From Channa striata (Eukaryota; Chordata; Actinopteri; Anabantiformes; Channidae), in assembly GCA_033026295.1 (NCBI GenBank), contig CM065183.1, positions 16,447,157 to 16,511,156 on the forward strand: a stretch of 64,000 bases of DNA, read 5' to 3'. The notes beneath the pieces were generated by a model. That model was not told where the DNA came from and made no database searches. It was given only the letters and a program-made list of their open reading frames with translations. A program made the translations under genes and the position numbers. Shown here piece by piece: positions 1 through 12,428 of this stretch; positions within the stretch are counted from its first letter, which is position 1; the number at the start of each line of letters is the position of its first letter.

Positions 1-3000
1 GTGCATGCCTGCATGTGTGTGTGTTTTTAGTGTCTACCCTTTGGGCTAGATTGTTTCTTGGCAGTGGAGTGTTTCTTTCTCTCACCTCACTCCACCACGC
101 TTGGCTCCCCTTGCTCACAACAGCAATCGTGGATGTCAAGGTCACGAGTGTGCGCTGTCACAGTCACTTGTTATTCACTTACCAGACTCCGCATCCCACA
201 CGCTGAAAGGGCCAGACAGAAAAGTGCTGACGTCGCAGGAGATAAAGTGTAATGCAGTTCATTGCACTGTGAGTCACACGGGGCACCGGTGTAACTGTAA
301 ATGAATTCGCGGAATACGGGAGAGAGAAGAAGAAGGCGATGAGCGAGGGACAGATGAATCAGCAACTCTCTTCCCGTGTCAACACGGGCAGACGGGAAAT
401 TGAGATGACAGCATCCCGAGCCCGAGCTATTTCCTGTGTCCAGGTTGGACATTCCTCGCTCGTTTTAGTTTCAGCAGACAGAAAACGGCCACATGCGCTG
501 TCAGACACACACACACACACAAAGGTTCTTAAAAAAAAAAAAGCACTTTAAACATTTCCTCTGACCCCTAACATCTAGCCCAAGGGAGTCTGGACTGGGT
601 TGGGAGAAGGGCGTTGGTTGTTTTCTGTCACAATTAGTACTTGGACTTTGCTTGCAATAGTGCCTTCATCTACTGTATGTGACTTTCTGATTACGTCTGT
701 TTTCTACCTTAATTTCGGCCGTGTTCCTTGTGAGGGTATATGTGCAATCCAACTCCCCCTCTTTTGCAGCGACCCTCATGTCTCTGTGTGTAGATATAAA
801 CCTGTGTGTGTGTGTGTGTGTGTTGTGTAGGTATTTGTTTCATTTTGTTCTTCCCATTTCCCCAGCATGAAGCTTAAAATCAATCTAGCCACAACAAAGC
901 AGATCCTGGTGCAGTGTAACACACGCTTGTCATCTGAAAGGAGAAGACGGAGCAGACGCTATGACAGAGAGAAGAGAGAGAGAGAGAGGAATCCTGATTG
1001 ACAACCTGCACGGTTTATTGTGATGAATGTCATATTGCTTGTCAAGCCTTTTCTCTGTGTTTGTCTCTCCGTCGATGCAGTTCCTGCTGTTTATCTGGGC
1101 TAGGAAGGAATTACCTTGCAGTTCATTCAACTCAGAAAATTGATTTTTCCCTTCTAGTGGAGAAGAAAACACAATTAGGGGCAGTATAGAAATTATTAGA
1201 GAGTGAAGGGGTTGCCAGAAAGGATTGATTTTTTTCTTTTCTTTCAAGATAAGGGCAGGGTAGTATGACGTTTTTTTTTTTTTTTTTTTTGGAAAAGCAG
1301 ACAAAGGTCCTATATGTTGTTTTTCATTTTTCAATTTAGATTAATAAAAAACTAAAGCAGATATTATCAAAGGTGTTGACAGCCTGGTGAGGACATTTCA
1401 GTTCTTTCCAAGTCAAGAGGGCATTCAAAGGAAAAATTATTAACAATGTGAAGCGGGATTGTTTTTTTTTTAGAATGAATAACATATTTTTCAACCACCC
1501 TCTGTTCACAAGTAATTTTTATACAGTCCCTTACTCAGTAGAAATGGGTAAATATATTAGAGTGAACTGACGTCTAATTCCTTCTTTTCCTGCTCTCCTC
1601 TTTCTCCTTTCTCCTACTACATTTTTATCCTCTACTTCCACTCTCTCGCTCTTCCAGACCAACTCTTCCGTCATCTGTTTGCCACCTCACCCTCCGTTTC
1701 GTATCCATCGGGCCACGTTAGCAGGAAGTTACCAGCACACAAGTCGTAAAACCAGACTTGGTTTTGAGTCAGGATTTGAAACTTAACATTTCTTTGTGGC
1801 CTGTGAATCCATTAACTCCCGTTTCACCTCAGGTTGTTCGCCAACGCTCATCCGGTTGACGCGGGACCTTTTATTGCTTTCCACGTGGTTCCGCTCTAAC
1901 CCAGGCCCAAAAGGGCTACGAGCGTGACCTTCCTGTCCCGCCCCGTGGTTTATTTCTGATGCACGTGCAGTAGTTAGCCCCACCCTACGTTGTTGCTGCA
2001 CCCAAAGAGGTTTTGTGAAAATCAATCAAATCAAACATGATCCTGTATAGCTCAGAGTGCAGGACATGTAACCTAATGCTGCCAAGTCTGATTTCATGCG
2101 ACGAATGTATAAATGATTTTGGCATATAGCAAATAGCACACTGTTTAGTGATGACGTTTCTACCATAGCTACTGCTGTCTGGCCCGATTCTCCTCTTTTC
2201 CTTGTGCCCCCCGTTGCTGCATCTGTACCTTCAAGGGAAGCCTTATTTGTCTAATGCACTAATTCCAAGGATGCCACGCTGAACCCCACCCTACCTCTGC
2301 TCCCCTCACATTCTTCCATCATACTTGAAAGCAAGTCGTTTTAGGTAGAATTATGCGTTTCGGTGTCACCAACGTTCCTATGAAACCATCCCAAACCACA
2401 GAAAATAGGCTCATATTGGATGATTCTGCAGCTTTCCGAATACATAGACTAGCGGCTCCTTTCTGTACTGTAAACATGCAGAGACTGAACTGAAAATCAA
2501 CCAACCAGAGCCAGAGTTGGCACTGAGGTCATGAACTGTTTACTAGAAAATCGAGGGTCACAGTGTTGAGAGGATGTTTATATTCTACAACCAAATTTGA
2601 GCAATTCTAGAGTTATTAATGTATTTGTGTTAAGGTTTTATGACCTGAAAGTCAACAACAACAACCAAAACACAAAACCATGAATTCAGTAAATCCCCAC
2701 CAAGAGTGTGCCCTCCGTTAAAGAGGCTTTAAGATCCCAAAAAGGAGATTTCAGAATATGTGTGAATGTGTTTATGAAGGTGATAATTAAAAATTCTTTG
2801 GCATTTAGACCCTGTTGATGAGTGCAGCTTTGGACCACGTAGGCCAGTGAGGCTGGTCACAGAAAGAATCCCCTGAGGACCAGGTGTGTTGCGCAATCTT
2901 ACTGAACTTTCATCAGATCTTTAATTAGAGCTAAATTGGTAAATGTACAAAAAATAACATTAGAAAAAGGATTGATGCTCCATTTTGTATTTGGTCAAAA

Positions 3001-4003
3001 CTTGTAAAGGGGTGTAGGGTTGCCAAAGGACTCATGACCTCAGACTTTTTAAAATGCTGCCTCCAGCCTTGAGACCAGCAGTCAAAGTTGCCTTCTTTAC
3101 TCCATAGCAATGATACTTCAATAAGTTTTTTTAGTGCCAAACTATATTTCATTTGCCATAACCACAACTTCTTCCTAGACCTAACTGTAGCCAGAATGCA
3201 TGGATGATATAGATATAGATATAGAGAATATGTAATAATCTGAGATTTTTGCAGAATCTTCCAATATCCACTCTTCATCTGGTGACAGGGTTGGAAAAAA
3301 CAGCACATCCTCAAAATGTTTGCACACTAGATTTCATGCATATGTAAATATATATTCCACTGTTGTACTACTCAGTCGAATACTTTCCCCATCCAGATCA
3401 CCTCTCAGCTCTGCCAAAAGAATCCAGTCGCTTTGCAGTCATAGCTCAGCCAAAACAAGAAGGCAAATTCAGGTGCTGCCTGGATATTCTTCTCAAATAT
3501 CTGCTCTGTGTGTATGTATTCGGCGTGCGTTGAGTGCATGCACGTAAATATGTGCGTGACGTGCGTTTGTGTTCTGCGGCTGCGCTTCAGTGTGACCAGC
3601 TGGTGAATGTGTAGCATGCGTTCATGCACGAGGCCGACTGTCGGTGTTGTATTTGCATGTGGTGACTGATTTTAAAGGAGACATCACAGAAAACCAAACG
3701 CAGCCTTAGTTCTCACGCCTGGAAACTTTGGTTTCGGAGATTCAGCGGGAGTGTTACAGCTTCACAAAACACAAATATTCACGATTGTTACCAACGAGTT
3801 AAACTGCAGAATGTCATATTTATTGCAAACTGCTGTTATCTCTATTGACTCTCTCAGTCTGTGAGCTAAGAGAAAATGTCATGGTGGATTAATGCAAATC
3901 ACATATTACTTCCTATGTCTTTACGCTGAATTAAGAATCTCCTCACCCAGGTGTGTGAACCAAGGCTTCCTTGGAAAAGGGAGTAGAACATGTAGCAAAC
4001 ACA

Positions 4004-4041
<38 letters not shown>

Positions 4042-7000
4042 GGGCGGGGGGCGTCTCTCACATCCTCCCTCAGCCACTTGTGGTATCTGCTTCCTTGTAT
4101 ATTCCTCCTCTCAACCACAACCTGTGCAAGCCAAAGTCCACGACGTCTGTTTACTTTCCACACGCAGGAGGCTGTAGTTTCGTCGACGAGAACACACGTG
4201 ATACCATAGAGCTAATGACGTTAATAAGCTGCTGCTGTCAGTTTATCGGTTTTTCAGTTCGAGTGTTTCCTTACTAAGATTCCGAGTATTAGTGTAGGCT
4301 CCCACAGTTAGCAGAGAAGTGAAAAGTACAACACACCACAAAAGTGAACTCAAAGTATTTTTCTACAGCTGTTTCCCATCCCACTGGCCCTGCTTGGGGA
4401 GGTGTGCACAAAAAGAGCCGGGAGGAGTTTTCCGCCTTCGCTTTCCGTATTTTTGTTGAATCACGTGGAGGCCTGGGAGAAATTGCTGAAAATATATTTT
4501 TAACAACCGTAGTCTCTCTCCAGAACGATTAAAAAAAAAAAAAAAAGCTCATTTATAAACCTTAATCCTTTCCTTTGAAGGATTTTCGAATGGCTGCTCT
4601 AAGACATCGCTAGGACTGTAGAGGATTTAGAAATAAGTCTACAGAAAAATAAACCTAAACAAGCTATTTTAATACACTTCTATAACTACAAGAATAATCA
4701 AATATTGCCACTATTGCTTTAAACGCCAGCTACTGTTTCTTTATTTAGTGGTAGAGAAGGCGTGCCATGTTCTTCCTGTGCTCTGTGTTCACTGTGGCCC
4801 AGTGTCCAGTCCGTGTATGTTGGACTTGTTGAGACTGGCTTGTCTTGCTACAACTAGATATTCCTTTTCTCTTCTGTATATTCCGGCACAAAGCTGTATA
4901 ACGTAGGTGTTTTTTATGTTTTTTTGTTTTTTTTTTCGTTTCTGGTTCCTCCATATGTGTGGGTGTTTTGCTCCTGGGTGCACTGTTTTTGCTGAGTTGT
5001 TGATATTGCTTCCATGCAACAATGAAAGTTATTTGTTGCAAATACCAAAGACTGACTCTTTTTATTCACTCACAAGCTCGATATGTTCACGCATCCACAT
5101 ACACCTGCAGTACAGGATATTATGCACAGTTTGTTCAGAGAGCAAAATCTTTTTTGAATGTTTTCAGTGTTTTACCGGATATGGAAGAGCTTTATAAAAA
5201 CAAAATGCTTTCAGGTCTCGTTTAGGTAATCAGATGAGGTAAAATTCATTTCCAAAATCCCTTTTTAAATTCCTGAACAACAAAGCTCCTGCGGATGTGC
5301 TTTGCATTTATTCATTTCTTTTCCTGAGTTTGTGCTGCAGTTTCATCATTAATATTAGTAGTATTTTTGCTGTCTATACGCTACATATCATGGTGTGTGG
5401 TCGCTATGACAACAAATAGTTATAACTTATGCCTTGCTGCTATACCTATTGCAGAGCAGACTTGTATTAATCTTCTCATCTTACACTCAGCAAGAGTGTC
5501 ACAGTCACACTTACGATTGTGTTATTGGGAATTTATATCTACAAGACTAAAATATCAGTTGTTGTTTGCAGGTTTTAATGTCTCTCGCTGCGACATTCTG
5601 GAGCGGTAATCATCAATGAAAGTGTGAGGTATCGATCACACAAAACCGCTTCTCCACCTGCAGCGTAGCTTTAATAAACCGTCACAAAAGGAATTCATTG
5701 GGAATATGAGCAATCTGACGTTATTCTGATTTTTGGAAGGGAAAAAGTTTATGTTATTCTTGAATGATGCTGAATGGTGTTCTGGGCAGTAGAAATATAC
5801 AAGCCAAATTGAAAGATATTAGATACATGAGATAAAAAAAAAATCAAATGCTTATTTAGAATCTGACAGCTGAAAGAGATTGGATGCCACAGAGCAATGA
5901 CGTTGACGTAATGTATGAGAAAGTTAAAGAGTAGAGTTAAAATAATAATTTCTCAGTCAACCTGTTCTAGTTCTTGACAGACAGAAACATTCGATTTCAT
6001 GGAATTCTTTACATGGGTTGTCCCGCCATCCTCCCACTGGCCTCCTGAGAAGCGCTCGATGCTTGTTCCAGCATGATTTTCAGGAAATACCCACAAAGAC
6101 GAGATCACACACAGGTCTGCCAGGAAAGACACACAAGGAGCACGTACTGTGCAATGATAGGTGGAAATACAGTAACTGAGCAGATAAGCACTGAGCAAGG
6201 ACGGACGACTGCGAGTCTGCGTGTTGGAAGATAAGCCGAGGGTAACAACATGGCACATAGTGTTTCCTGTCTATCGTGTCGTATGTGTGATTCAACAGAG
6301 TGACCTTGATTTGTACAGAGGGACAGACTCTTCTGTGCCCCAATAACTCAAGACACCCGCAGTTCAGATATGATACAAACATTAAAATTAATACCACACG
6401 AACACGCACACAGACATGAAGCATTTATGCCACAATTTGGCATTAAACGGAAAACTTATTGCACACACCTTATACTGCTCATCCTTCACTTCCTGTCTGC
6501 ATTTGTATTTGTGTGAAATTCAAACTTTTCACAAAAGGCAGATGCAGACAAGTGGTGTGTGGGCTGATAGAATCTCAAACGTGACAAACTCCAGACAAAG
6601 GCAGCTTTTCATTATTCTGTCTTTATTATAGAAAATCAAACAATGGCACACCGGCGAAACAATAAATAAGCAAGTAATACTGCTTCTGTAGGGATCTGAG
6701 TTGGAAATATCGGCTTTCATTAGCTTGGGGATGTTATGTTCCATCTGTGAGATATTCAACATTCCAGTCATCACATTTCTTGAGAGAATCTAATCTACAT
6801 AATACAGTGTTTCTCTGCAATACGAACCTGAAGGAGATTAGGAGGGTTCAAAACATTTTGTCACAGGATAACTGTTGTTATCCAAATCTAAAATAGGAGC
6901 GTTAGTCAAAACAAAGTATGGAAGACAACCTAACATATAATATGTTTATCAAATTGCAGATGTATGAACAAAGTTAAATATTAAGTTATAAGTTATTTTG

Positions 7001-7370
7001 CCGGGTTGTGACAAATGCTAATACTGAGTGTAATGCTGCGGGCTAAAGCCTGCCTGGAAATTTATGTCCCCATCATTCAAAAAGTCATTCTGCAGTAAAA
7101 GTGGAGAAAAATCTGCACAATGTTTTTTTAATAACCTCTATCACTCAAGAGGCAAATGCACTAGAGAGTTTGGCAATATTAAAAAAACAAAAAAGTCAGT
7201 GTACATAATCAGTGTTAATGAGCATAATGTATTTTCAGTTCCAAGCATAATAACTGTCATACCCTGCTTTTATCAAAACAGATCATCATAGTATATGATT
7301 TAAAAAAAACATACTTATCAACAAAGGCACTCATATGATTTTCATCCGCGCACAAAACAAAAGTAATGTA
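1..7370. other. Non-coding flank downstream of cldn11
   Basis: No exon was recognised on either strand. It holds (CA)n at 505-521, (GT)n at 803-822, an AG run near 967-989, a T run near 1269-1290, (GT)n at 4007-4040 and a short GATATA run near 3206-3225. The longer open frames here match nothing I know. Confidence 0.6.
4007..4040. repeat. (GT)17 microsatellite
   Basis: Uninterrupted GT dinucleotide run followed by a G-rich patch (gggcggggggcg). Confidence 0.95.
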
Positions 7371-7376
7371 TTTATT
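7371..7376 (-). terminator. Candidate poly(A) signal AATAAA of cldn11
   Basis: The plus strand reads tttatt, so the minus strand carries AATAAA, followed within about 10-30 nt by a T/G-rich stretch (ttttgttttgtg), the usual downstream element. It is the first canonical hexamer I see after the stop codon. Confidence 0.5.
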
Positions 7377-7743
7377 TCCACAAGCCCTCCGAAGATTAGG
7401 ACTTCCGGCTGGTGTGCGGCAGTTACCCAGAGGCTCACACAGTTGTGTAACAAATTGGGATAGTCCACACCGCACCCAACATGAGGAGGCTGGAAGAAAA
7501 AAAGACAGAAAGAGCTCCAACAAAAACAGTCTTTGTTTGTTTAGATGTGTGCGCGTCTCTTTTATGGAAGTCGGAGAGCGAGATTTTGCAGAATCGGAGT
7601 ATTTTCCGTCACATAAACCGACAGGAATGAGTGTGTTTGTGTGTCTCCTTCTATTCCAGTATAACTCTGGATGTCATTGTGATTGTGTGTATTTGTGGAC
7701 TCATACAGTATGTATATATCTCTATATACAAAGGTAACTACAG

Positions 7744-7769
7744 CCCCCCCCACCCACCCACCCACCCCG
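7744..7769 (-). promoter_or_regulatory. Potential G-quadruplex in the cldn11 3' UTR
   Basis: On the minus (transcribed) strand there are four runs of three or four G followed by a run of eight, each separated by a single T, starting 34 nt after the stop codon. Runs of three G with one-base loops are the textbook most stable parallel quadruplex pattern. Formation in RNA and any function are inferences. Confidence 0.5.
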
Positions 7770-7802
7770 CATGTCCATGTGAGATTCAGAATCTCTCCCG
7801 TT

Positions 7803-8062
7803 TCACACGTGGGCGCTTTTGGCGTGATTGACAGAAGACGCAGCTGGCTGGTTGCCCCCTCCCTGTTTGGAGTAGTAGAAGCGACTGTTGTCCTGGTACG
7901 AGTGGGAGGACTGTACGGAGCAGCAGGTGAGGATGCAGCCGCCCAGCAGGGAGAAGAGCGTGCCCACCCAGCCAGTGTAAAGGGAGAAGCCAAACGCCAT
8001 GAGACCCTGCAGCTGGTGCGCCCCAAAGGGGAACCAGACCGTAGATACCAAACCACAGAGTG
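7803..8062 (-). CDS. cldn11: cldn11 coding exon 3 (residues 131-216 and stop)
   Basis: This exon carries the rest of membrane segment 3, the short second extracellular loop, membrane segment 4 (FSLYTGWVG... into CILTCC) and the cytoplasmic tail with RFYYSKQGGG and the SAHV end. The acceptor is a classic pyrimidine tract ending ttttcctcag just before 8062. The stop codon is TGA at 7805-7803. Confidence 0.95.
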
Positions 8063-10006
8063 CTGAGGAAAAGGACGAGGACAACTGGTAAATATGGAAA
8101 ATCAAATAGTGATGTATACATAGACACATGTCAGAAAAACGAATGATTACTACGACTTCACAAAATTTTAATACAAACTACAAACTCAAACTAGGGATGC
8201 AAAATAGTTATGAAATGAAAATGAAAAGCAGCCCCAACACACACACAAATGACATTAAAACATCTTAAACATAACTCAATAGACAAAATAGGGAGGGAAA
8301 ATGATGCTGCTGAATCTGTGACGCGTTCGGAATTATCACACGAGCAGAGACACTCAGTTATTTCCTGTTATTATGTAGATATGTTAGGACGCTCTGCAAA
8401 CTTAAGGTCATTTAATACTAATGTAGAATTCCCATAACTGTATATCCCTTTAAGCCCCATAACCTGTATCTGTAATACACACAGACACTGACCCTACAGA
8501 CACAGCACCAAGTTAGACGGACAAATAAATGGAAACATATTTCACATTCTAATACAATCTTCTTCTTTTTTTTTCTCTCTCTGTACAAATACCAAATTCC
8601 CTTTATAGCCGACAGGGGCACAGCTAAAGAAATATTTGTTGGATTCTTTCCAGTTAAACTCAAAAGGTCAAAAAAAGCATGTAAATCAAATGCTTTGGCA
8701 CCAGCACACGGGACACACACTGTGTCAGACTGAGCAAAAACGGAATCTACAAATAGCAGGTGAACTAAAGGCTCTTCAGCTGACACAGTAAACAACTCAT
8801 AATCGAGGATGGACTCAAACTAACCATTTGTGCTGCCAGTGTGCTATGATATGATGATGGCAATATGGGAACAGGATTTGGATTCAGCTGCTCCGTTTTG
8901 CAAACTAGAATACGAACTTACCGACAAATCCTCCCCGATTTAAAAGTTTTGCACAGAACAAAATGCAGCCAGTCGTTTTGCTGCTTTGCTCCAATATCTA
9001 GCAGGGTTATTGGAATATGATCTCTGTAAATAAGGGATAATTCGCATTGCATAAGCTGGACTAGTTTCATAAAGTCAATAACATTGGAATTTGCTTTGAG
9101 GGACACGGGTAGTGATAAATGTTGCTGGACCAGTCAAATCGAAGCCCGTAGTTTCCACGTGGTTCAGGACAAAGTCTGGGTGCGGAAGAGAGTAGGTGGA
9201 GGCTGGGAATGTGATGGGATCTGGGGGCGAGGATGAGACGGGAACATATGGAGGATGACATATGTCATATCCAACGACCTCTGCTTTCAGCATTGGAGGT
9301 GGGGGTTAGTAGAGGTCGCTGTCGGGGCGGATAGTTGTCATCACGGTGCGTTCGAGTGCAAAACCCTTTATACTAAAGGTCCCATTGTGTCTGACGATGA
9401 CACTCAGTCTTCATCCACTAAATAGTTTGCACATAAGTTGCCCAGTGTGAATGAAATAACGTTGGATTTCTTACCTGTTATGAGTATAAGCACCCCACCC
9501 AGGACGGTCCGTTTGTTCTTTGAGCTCTGGGGTTCGCTGCCAAGGTTGATGCAGGGCATGGACATGAGAAGCATTCCCACCGCTGGGAGGCCCAGGATGG
9601 ATCCTGTGGTCATCAGGGCCCGAGTGGTCTGGACGTAAGCTATAACAAAAACACATTAGATATGAAAGATGCTGAATAATGTCAAAAAGGCAAAGATGAG
9701 AGTAGGAGAAAGGGAGACCAAGCTTAGTGTCTCCGCTTACTTAAACCCAGTTTGGTGTTGGGGGGTAAACCTGTATTTACCTGGCAGGTCCAGGATCTGC
9801 GTCAAAGAGACGCAGTGGTAGAGTCCCGTGGAGATGACACAGTCTGCCCAGGGTCCCCGGGCTTCCAGCTCGTCCATCTTCTTGCAGGTGTTCAAGCCGT
9901 ATTTGCACATGTAGACCCAGTCGTTGGTGGCTGTGGCGATGATGATGCCGAGCCAGCCGAGGCAGCTGAGCAGGAAGCCGCTCAGCTGGAGACACGCGTT
10001 CGCCAT
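7803..10006 (-). CDS. cldn11: Claudin-11, complete three-exon coding region
   Basis: Claudin-11 (oligodendrocyte-specific protein) is a four-pass tight-junction protein; in mammals it seals myelin lamellae and the Sertoli-cell barrier. The coding region joins 10006-9781, 9639-9475 and 8062-7803 (226+165+260 nt), giving 216 residues against 207 in human. All introns are GT-AG and phase 1, as in claudin-11 orthologues. Visible features are: membrane segments near residues 7-27, 82-104, 121-142 and 157-178; a first extracellular loop with W30, G51-P52-W53, C56 and C65; the claudin-11-like stretch around NDW and STGLYHC; and a C-terminus ending KSAHV, identical to the mammalian claudin-11 end and a PDZ-binding tail. 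The start ATG has a strong context (G at -3 and +4) and no in-frame upstream ATG was seen. The odd point is proline in place of leucine in the GLW signature. Whether this is the a or b teleost paralogue cannot be decided here. Confidence 0.96.
8063..9474 (-). other. cldn11: cldn11 intron 2
   Basis: This 1,412-bp intron has a gtaag donor at 9474-9470 and a ttttcctcag acceptor ending at 8063. It contains no recognisable coding sequence or repeat. Open frames within it lack any resemblance to known proteins. Confidence 0.9.
9475..9639 (-). CDS. cldn11: cldn11 coding exon 2 (residues 76-130 plus first base of codon 131)
   Basis: This exon encodes the YVQTTRALM stretch, membrane segment 2, the intracellular loop and the start of membrane segment 3. 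The acceptor reads ttatag just before 9639 on the minus strand and the donor gtaag follows 9475. Intron 1 between exons 1 and 2 is only 141 bp (9640-9780), short as is common in fish. Confidence 0.94.
9781..10006 (-). CDS. cldn11: cldn11 coding exon 1 (residues 1-75 plus first base of codon 76)
   Basis: This exon encodes the cytoplasmic N-terminus, membrane segment 1 and most of the first extracellular loop, including the paired cysteines C56 and C65. It reads from ATG at 10006 to a donor gtaaat at 9780-9775. The reading frame continues into exon 2 by splitting codon 76 (G|CT, alanine). Human claudin-11 exon 1 ends at the equivalent ILxLP position. Confidence 0.95.
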
Positions 10007-10206
10007 GGCGCAAACTGTGCGTAAAAGACGCGAGGCCGAGGGGAGCGCAGCGTGGAACAACACGGCGTGAGGGCTGATATTAATATTGATATTCCAACAC
10101 ACAAGTAAATCCACTGTTAAGGTTTCGTCTCATTTCCAGCTCAGTCCCGTCAAGTGAGCTCTGCTGTCCGCTTCAGAAGAATGGAGTTTTTTGGGAGAAA
10201 CGTGGA

Positions 10207-10213
10207 TTTTATA
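10207..10213 (-). promoter_or_regulatory. TATA-like box of cldn11
   Basis: The minus strand reads TATAAAA within cctataaaatcc, about 200 nt upstream of the ATG. A start site near 10180 would give a 5' UTR of about 175 nt with no in-frame upstream ATG. No transcript evidence is available. Confidence 0.45.
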
Positions 10214-10284
10214 GGGAACATTTCTGTCAGTGGGGGAAAAAAATGGAAAACTTTGAACCAATCAGAAGCTTGTGGACAAAAGGA

Positions 10285-10291
10285 CCCCCCC

Positions 10292-10325
<34 letters not shown>
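10285..10325. repeat. Poly-C tract plus (CA)n in the proximal cldn11 promoter
   Basis: A run of ten C (10285-10294) passes directly into about 15 CA units. On the transcribed strand this is (GT)n followed by a G run, ending about 70 bp upstream of the TATA-like box. Such DNA can adopt Z-form and is length-variable. Confidence 0.9.
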
Positions 10326-10326
<1 letters not shown>

Positions 10327-12251
10327 CCCACTCCTCTGTGCATCACGTAGCTGCGCTCTGCCCCTTTGTTGAGAGACACAATCTGTAATAGCTGAGCCAG
10401 TTTGGGCCTGAGAAATGGCTCAAGAACTCCGCTGCCATCTGCTGGTTCTTCCGACTTTCCCTGATTTTTTGGATTTTCATGTTTACATTTACATTTTTAG
10501 TCAAGAGACATAATGAATTAAAACGATTCAAAACCTTTACTTTAACTGAAAATATTCTATTATGATCAAAATGTATATTCGGTATTGAAAGTCAAAGGAT
10601 TCACACATAATGAACATTTCCTTTGGTTATGAGCTGCAGATATTGTTGCACCGGTGTGTTATTATGTAAGACATTTCATTATGCAGATAGAGTTTTCACT
10701 AACTCTACTGTAATATGTGCAATATTTCTTTGATAATTAGCAGAGTATTAAATAAATAGTTTAAGTAGATGCTATAAGATGTACAAAAGTACAAGTATGC
10801 CCCAAAAAAGAGATTAATAAACACTAATATGATGCTGTTTTTTACCATATTGGTGTTTTGTCCATATTTATTTGACTCTCAAAGGTAAAAAAAAAAAAGG
10901 CAAACCTGATTCACAGGTTATCACCTGTAATTTATTAGTTAACTAGATTTAATAAAAAACTATCTTCATCTCAAAAAGCTTTAAAATAAATATACTGAAG
11001 GAAAGGTACAATATCTTCATCACAAAAGATGAAGTAATGATTTGAAATAAAAGCAAAAGTGTCCAGAAGTGGAAATATTCCAGTAAAGTACGAGTAGATT
11101 TAAAACTGTATTTAAATAAATGACTGAACGTGGTTTATGTCACTATCAGGACAAATAATCGATCACATTTGGACTTTACACAACCGCTGTAAACTCGCTT
11201 GAATATTAACGTCCATCCTGCTTTTGTTTCCTTATATGCTGTATTATTCAATATGTCAGCACTATTTAAAACGGCTCTGAAGTCACTCCGGATGTTCTGC
11301 ATCTGCCTGGTGTCTGACACCTGCTCTGTGCTGCTCGTCACCAACAGAGGGTGATATCGTACAGCAGTGTCCACACTTCCTGTCCAGGCGCTGAGGGATG
11401 TGCTGTTTCCTCCTTCCTGTCCTTTCTCTGTGGAGTTGGTCATCGTTCATATCAGTCCAGTGACGTGGGACAGTAGCAGCGTATTAATCAGTCGCACGTT
11501 TGACCCACCGTGTTTTGCACTTGCTGTTGATTGTGCGGCCACATATAAGTCAGCTGGGTAAGAGCGACATATTTCTGTTCTTTTGTAATTACATGTGATT
11601 CAGGTTGAGGGTGTTTTATTAATATCACATAAACACATTAATCATGTAATCTTGTATTTCCAGACAATTTCGCTTTGGGCATCCCCTGTTTTGGTTTTTA
11701 TTAACAGGCTTAATTTACCTCATATCAAAACCTAATGTTGGATGCATTTTTTAATAGTTGTTGTAATTGTTTATCTTTCACTCAAAATTAAGGAGCGATG
11801 AAGACGACAATGTTTCTGCAGGCACATGAGTTTTCATTTTTTCTTCTTAATACCTGCTCGGTTTTTCTTGTAGCTGCCTCTAAGTGGAACGTCTACATGG
11901 CTTTTTGCAGGCTGCTGCAGGACGTGTTCTTCATTCAGAATCAAGACGAGTTCTAAATCAGTGTTTATGTTTTATACTTTCCATTTTTGTGTGTATTTTT
12001 TTGACAGCAGATGTGCTTCACTCCAATCAGTTGCTTAACAGTAGAGCTGCAGGCACTCGTTCAAACGGAGGCTATTACAAGACTCTAACATACAATCTCC
12101 AAGCCCGTGACCCTGCTCCGGTCGGCCCTCCAGCGTTCACACCAACCCCAGCAGACACTCGAGCGTGAATGATTATTTTCTGTCTCTTTGTGGTCTTTGC
12201 AGATGGCAATTAGGCTGTGGTTTCACTGAGGGTTAGGATTAGGTCTACATT

Positions 12252-12297
12252 TTATTCATGTATGCGTGTGTGGTGCAACACAGGCATACATGAATAA
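12252..12297. repeat. 14-bp perfect inverted repeat (hairpin)
   Basis: Arms ttattcatgtatgc (12252-12265) and gcatacatgaataa (12284-12297) are perfect reverse complements with an 18-nt spacer that itself starts gtgt and ends near acac. It could be a fossil of a small inverted-repeat element or a chance foldback. Confidence 0.85.
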
Positions 12298-12395
12298 TAA
12301 TTCCTTTTGTCTGTGTGTGTCAAAAAAAGTTAAAGGAAAAAAGCAGAAGAGAAAGTAAAACTTGAAAACTTGGTATTGTGAACTGTACGAGCTGC

Positions 12396-12396
<1 letters not shown>

Positions 12397-12427
<31 letters not shown>
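12397..12427. repeat. (GT)n microsatellite
   Basis: About 15 uninterrupted TG units. Confidence 0.95.

Positions 12428-12428
<1 letters not shown>

Larger units (their letters stand above)
7371..7802 (-). other. cldn11: Predicted 3' UTR of cldn11
   Basis: The stretch from the stop codon to the first AATAAA (7376-7371 on the minus strand) is about 430 nt. It holds a G-rich block of single-T-spaced G runs at 7769-7744, annotated separately. The transcript end is inferred; a second AATAAA lies further away near 6627-6622 and could be an alternative. Confidence 0.55.

Noticed and set aside
7562..8127. Several overlapping open frames on both strands across cldn11 exon 3
   Set aside because: They are alternative or antisense frames of the exon; only the frame ending KSAHV matches claudin-11.
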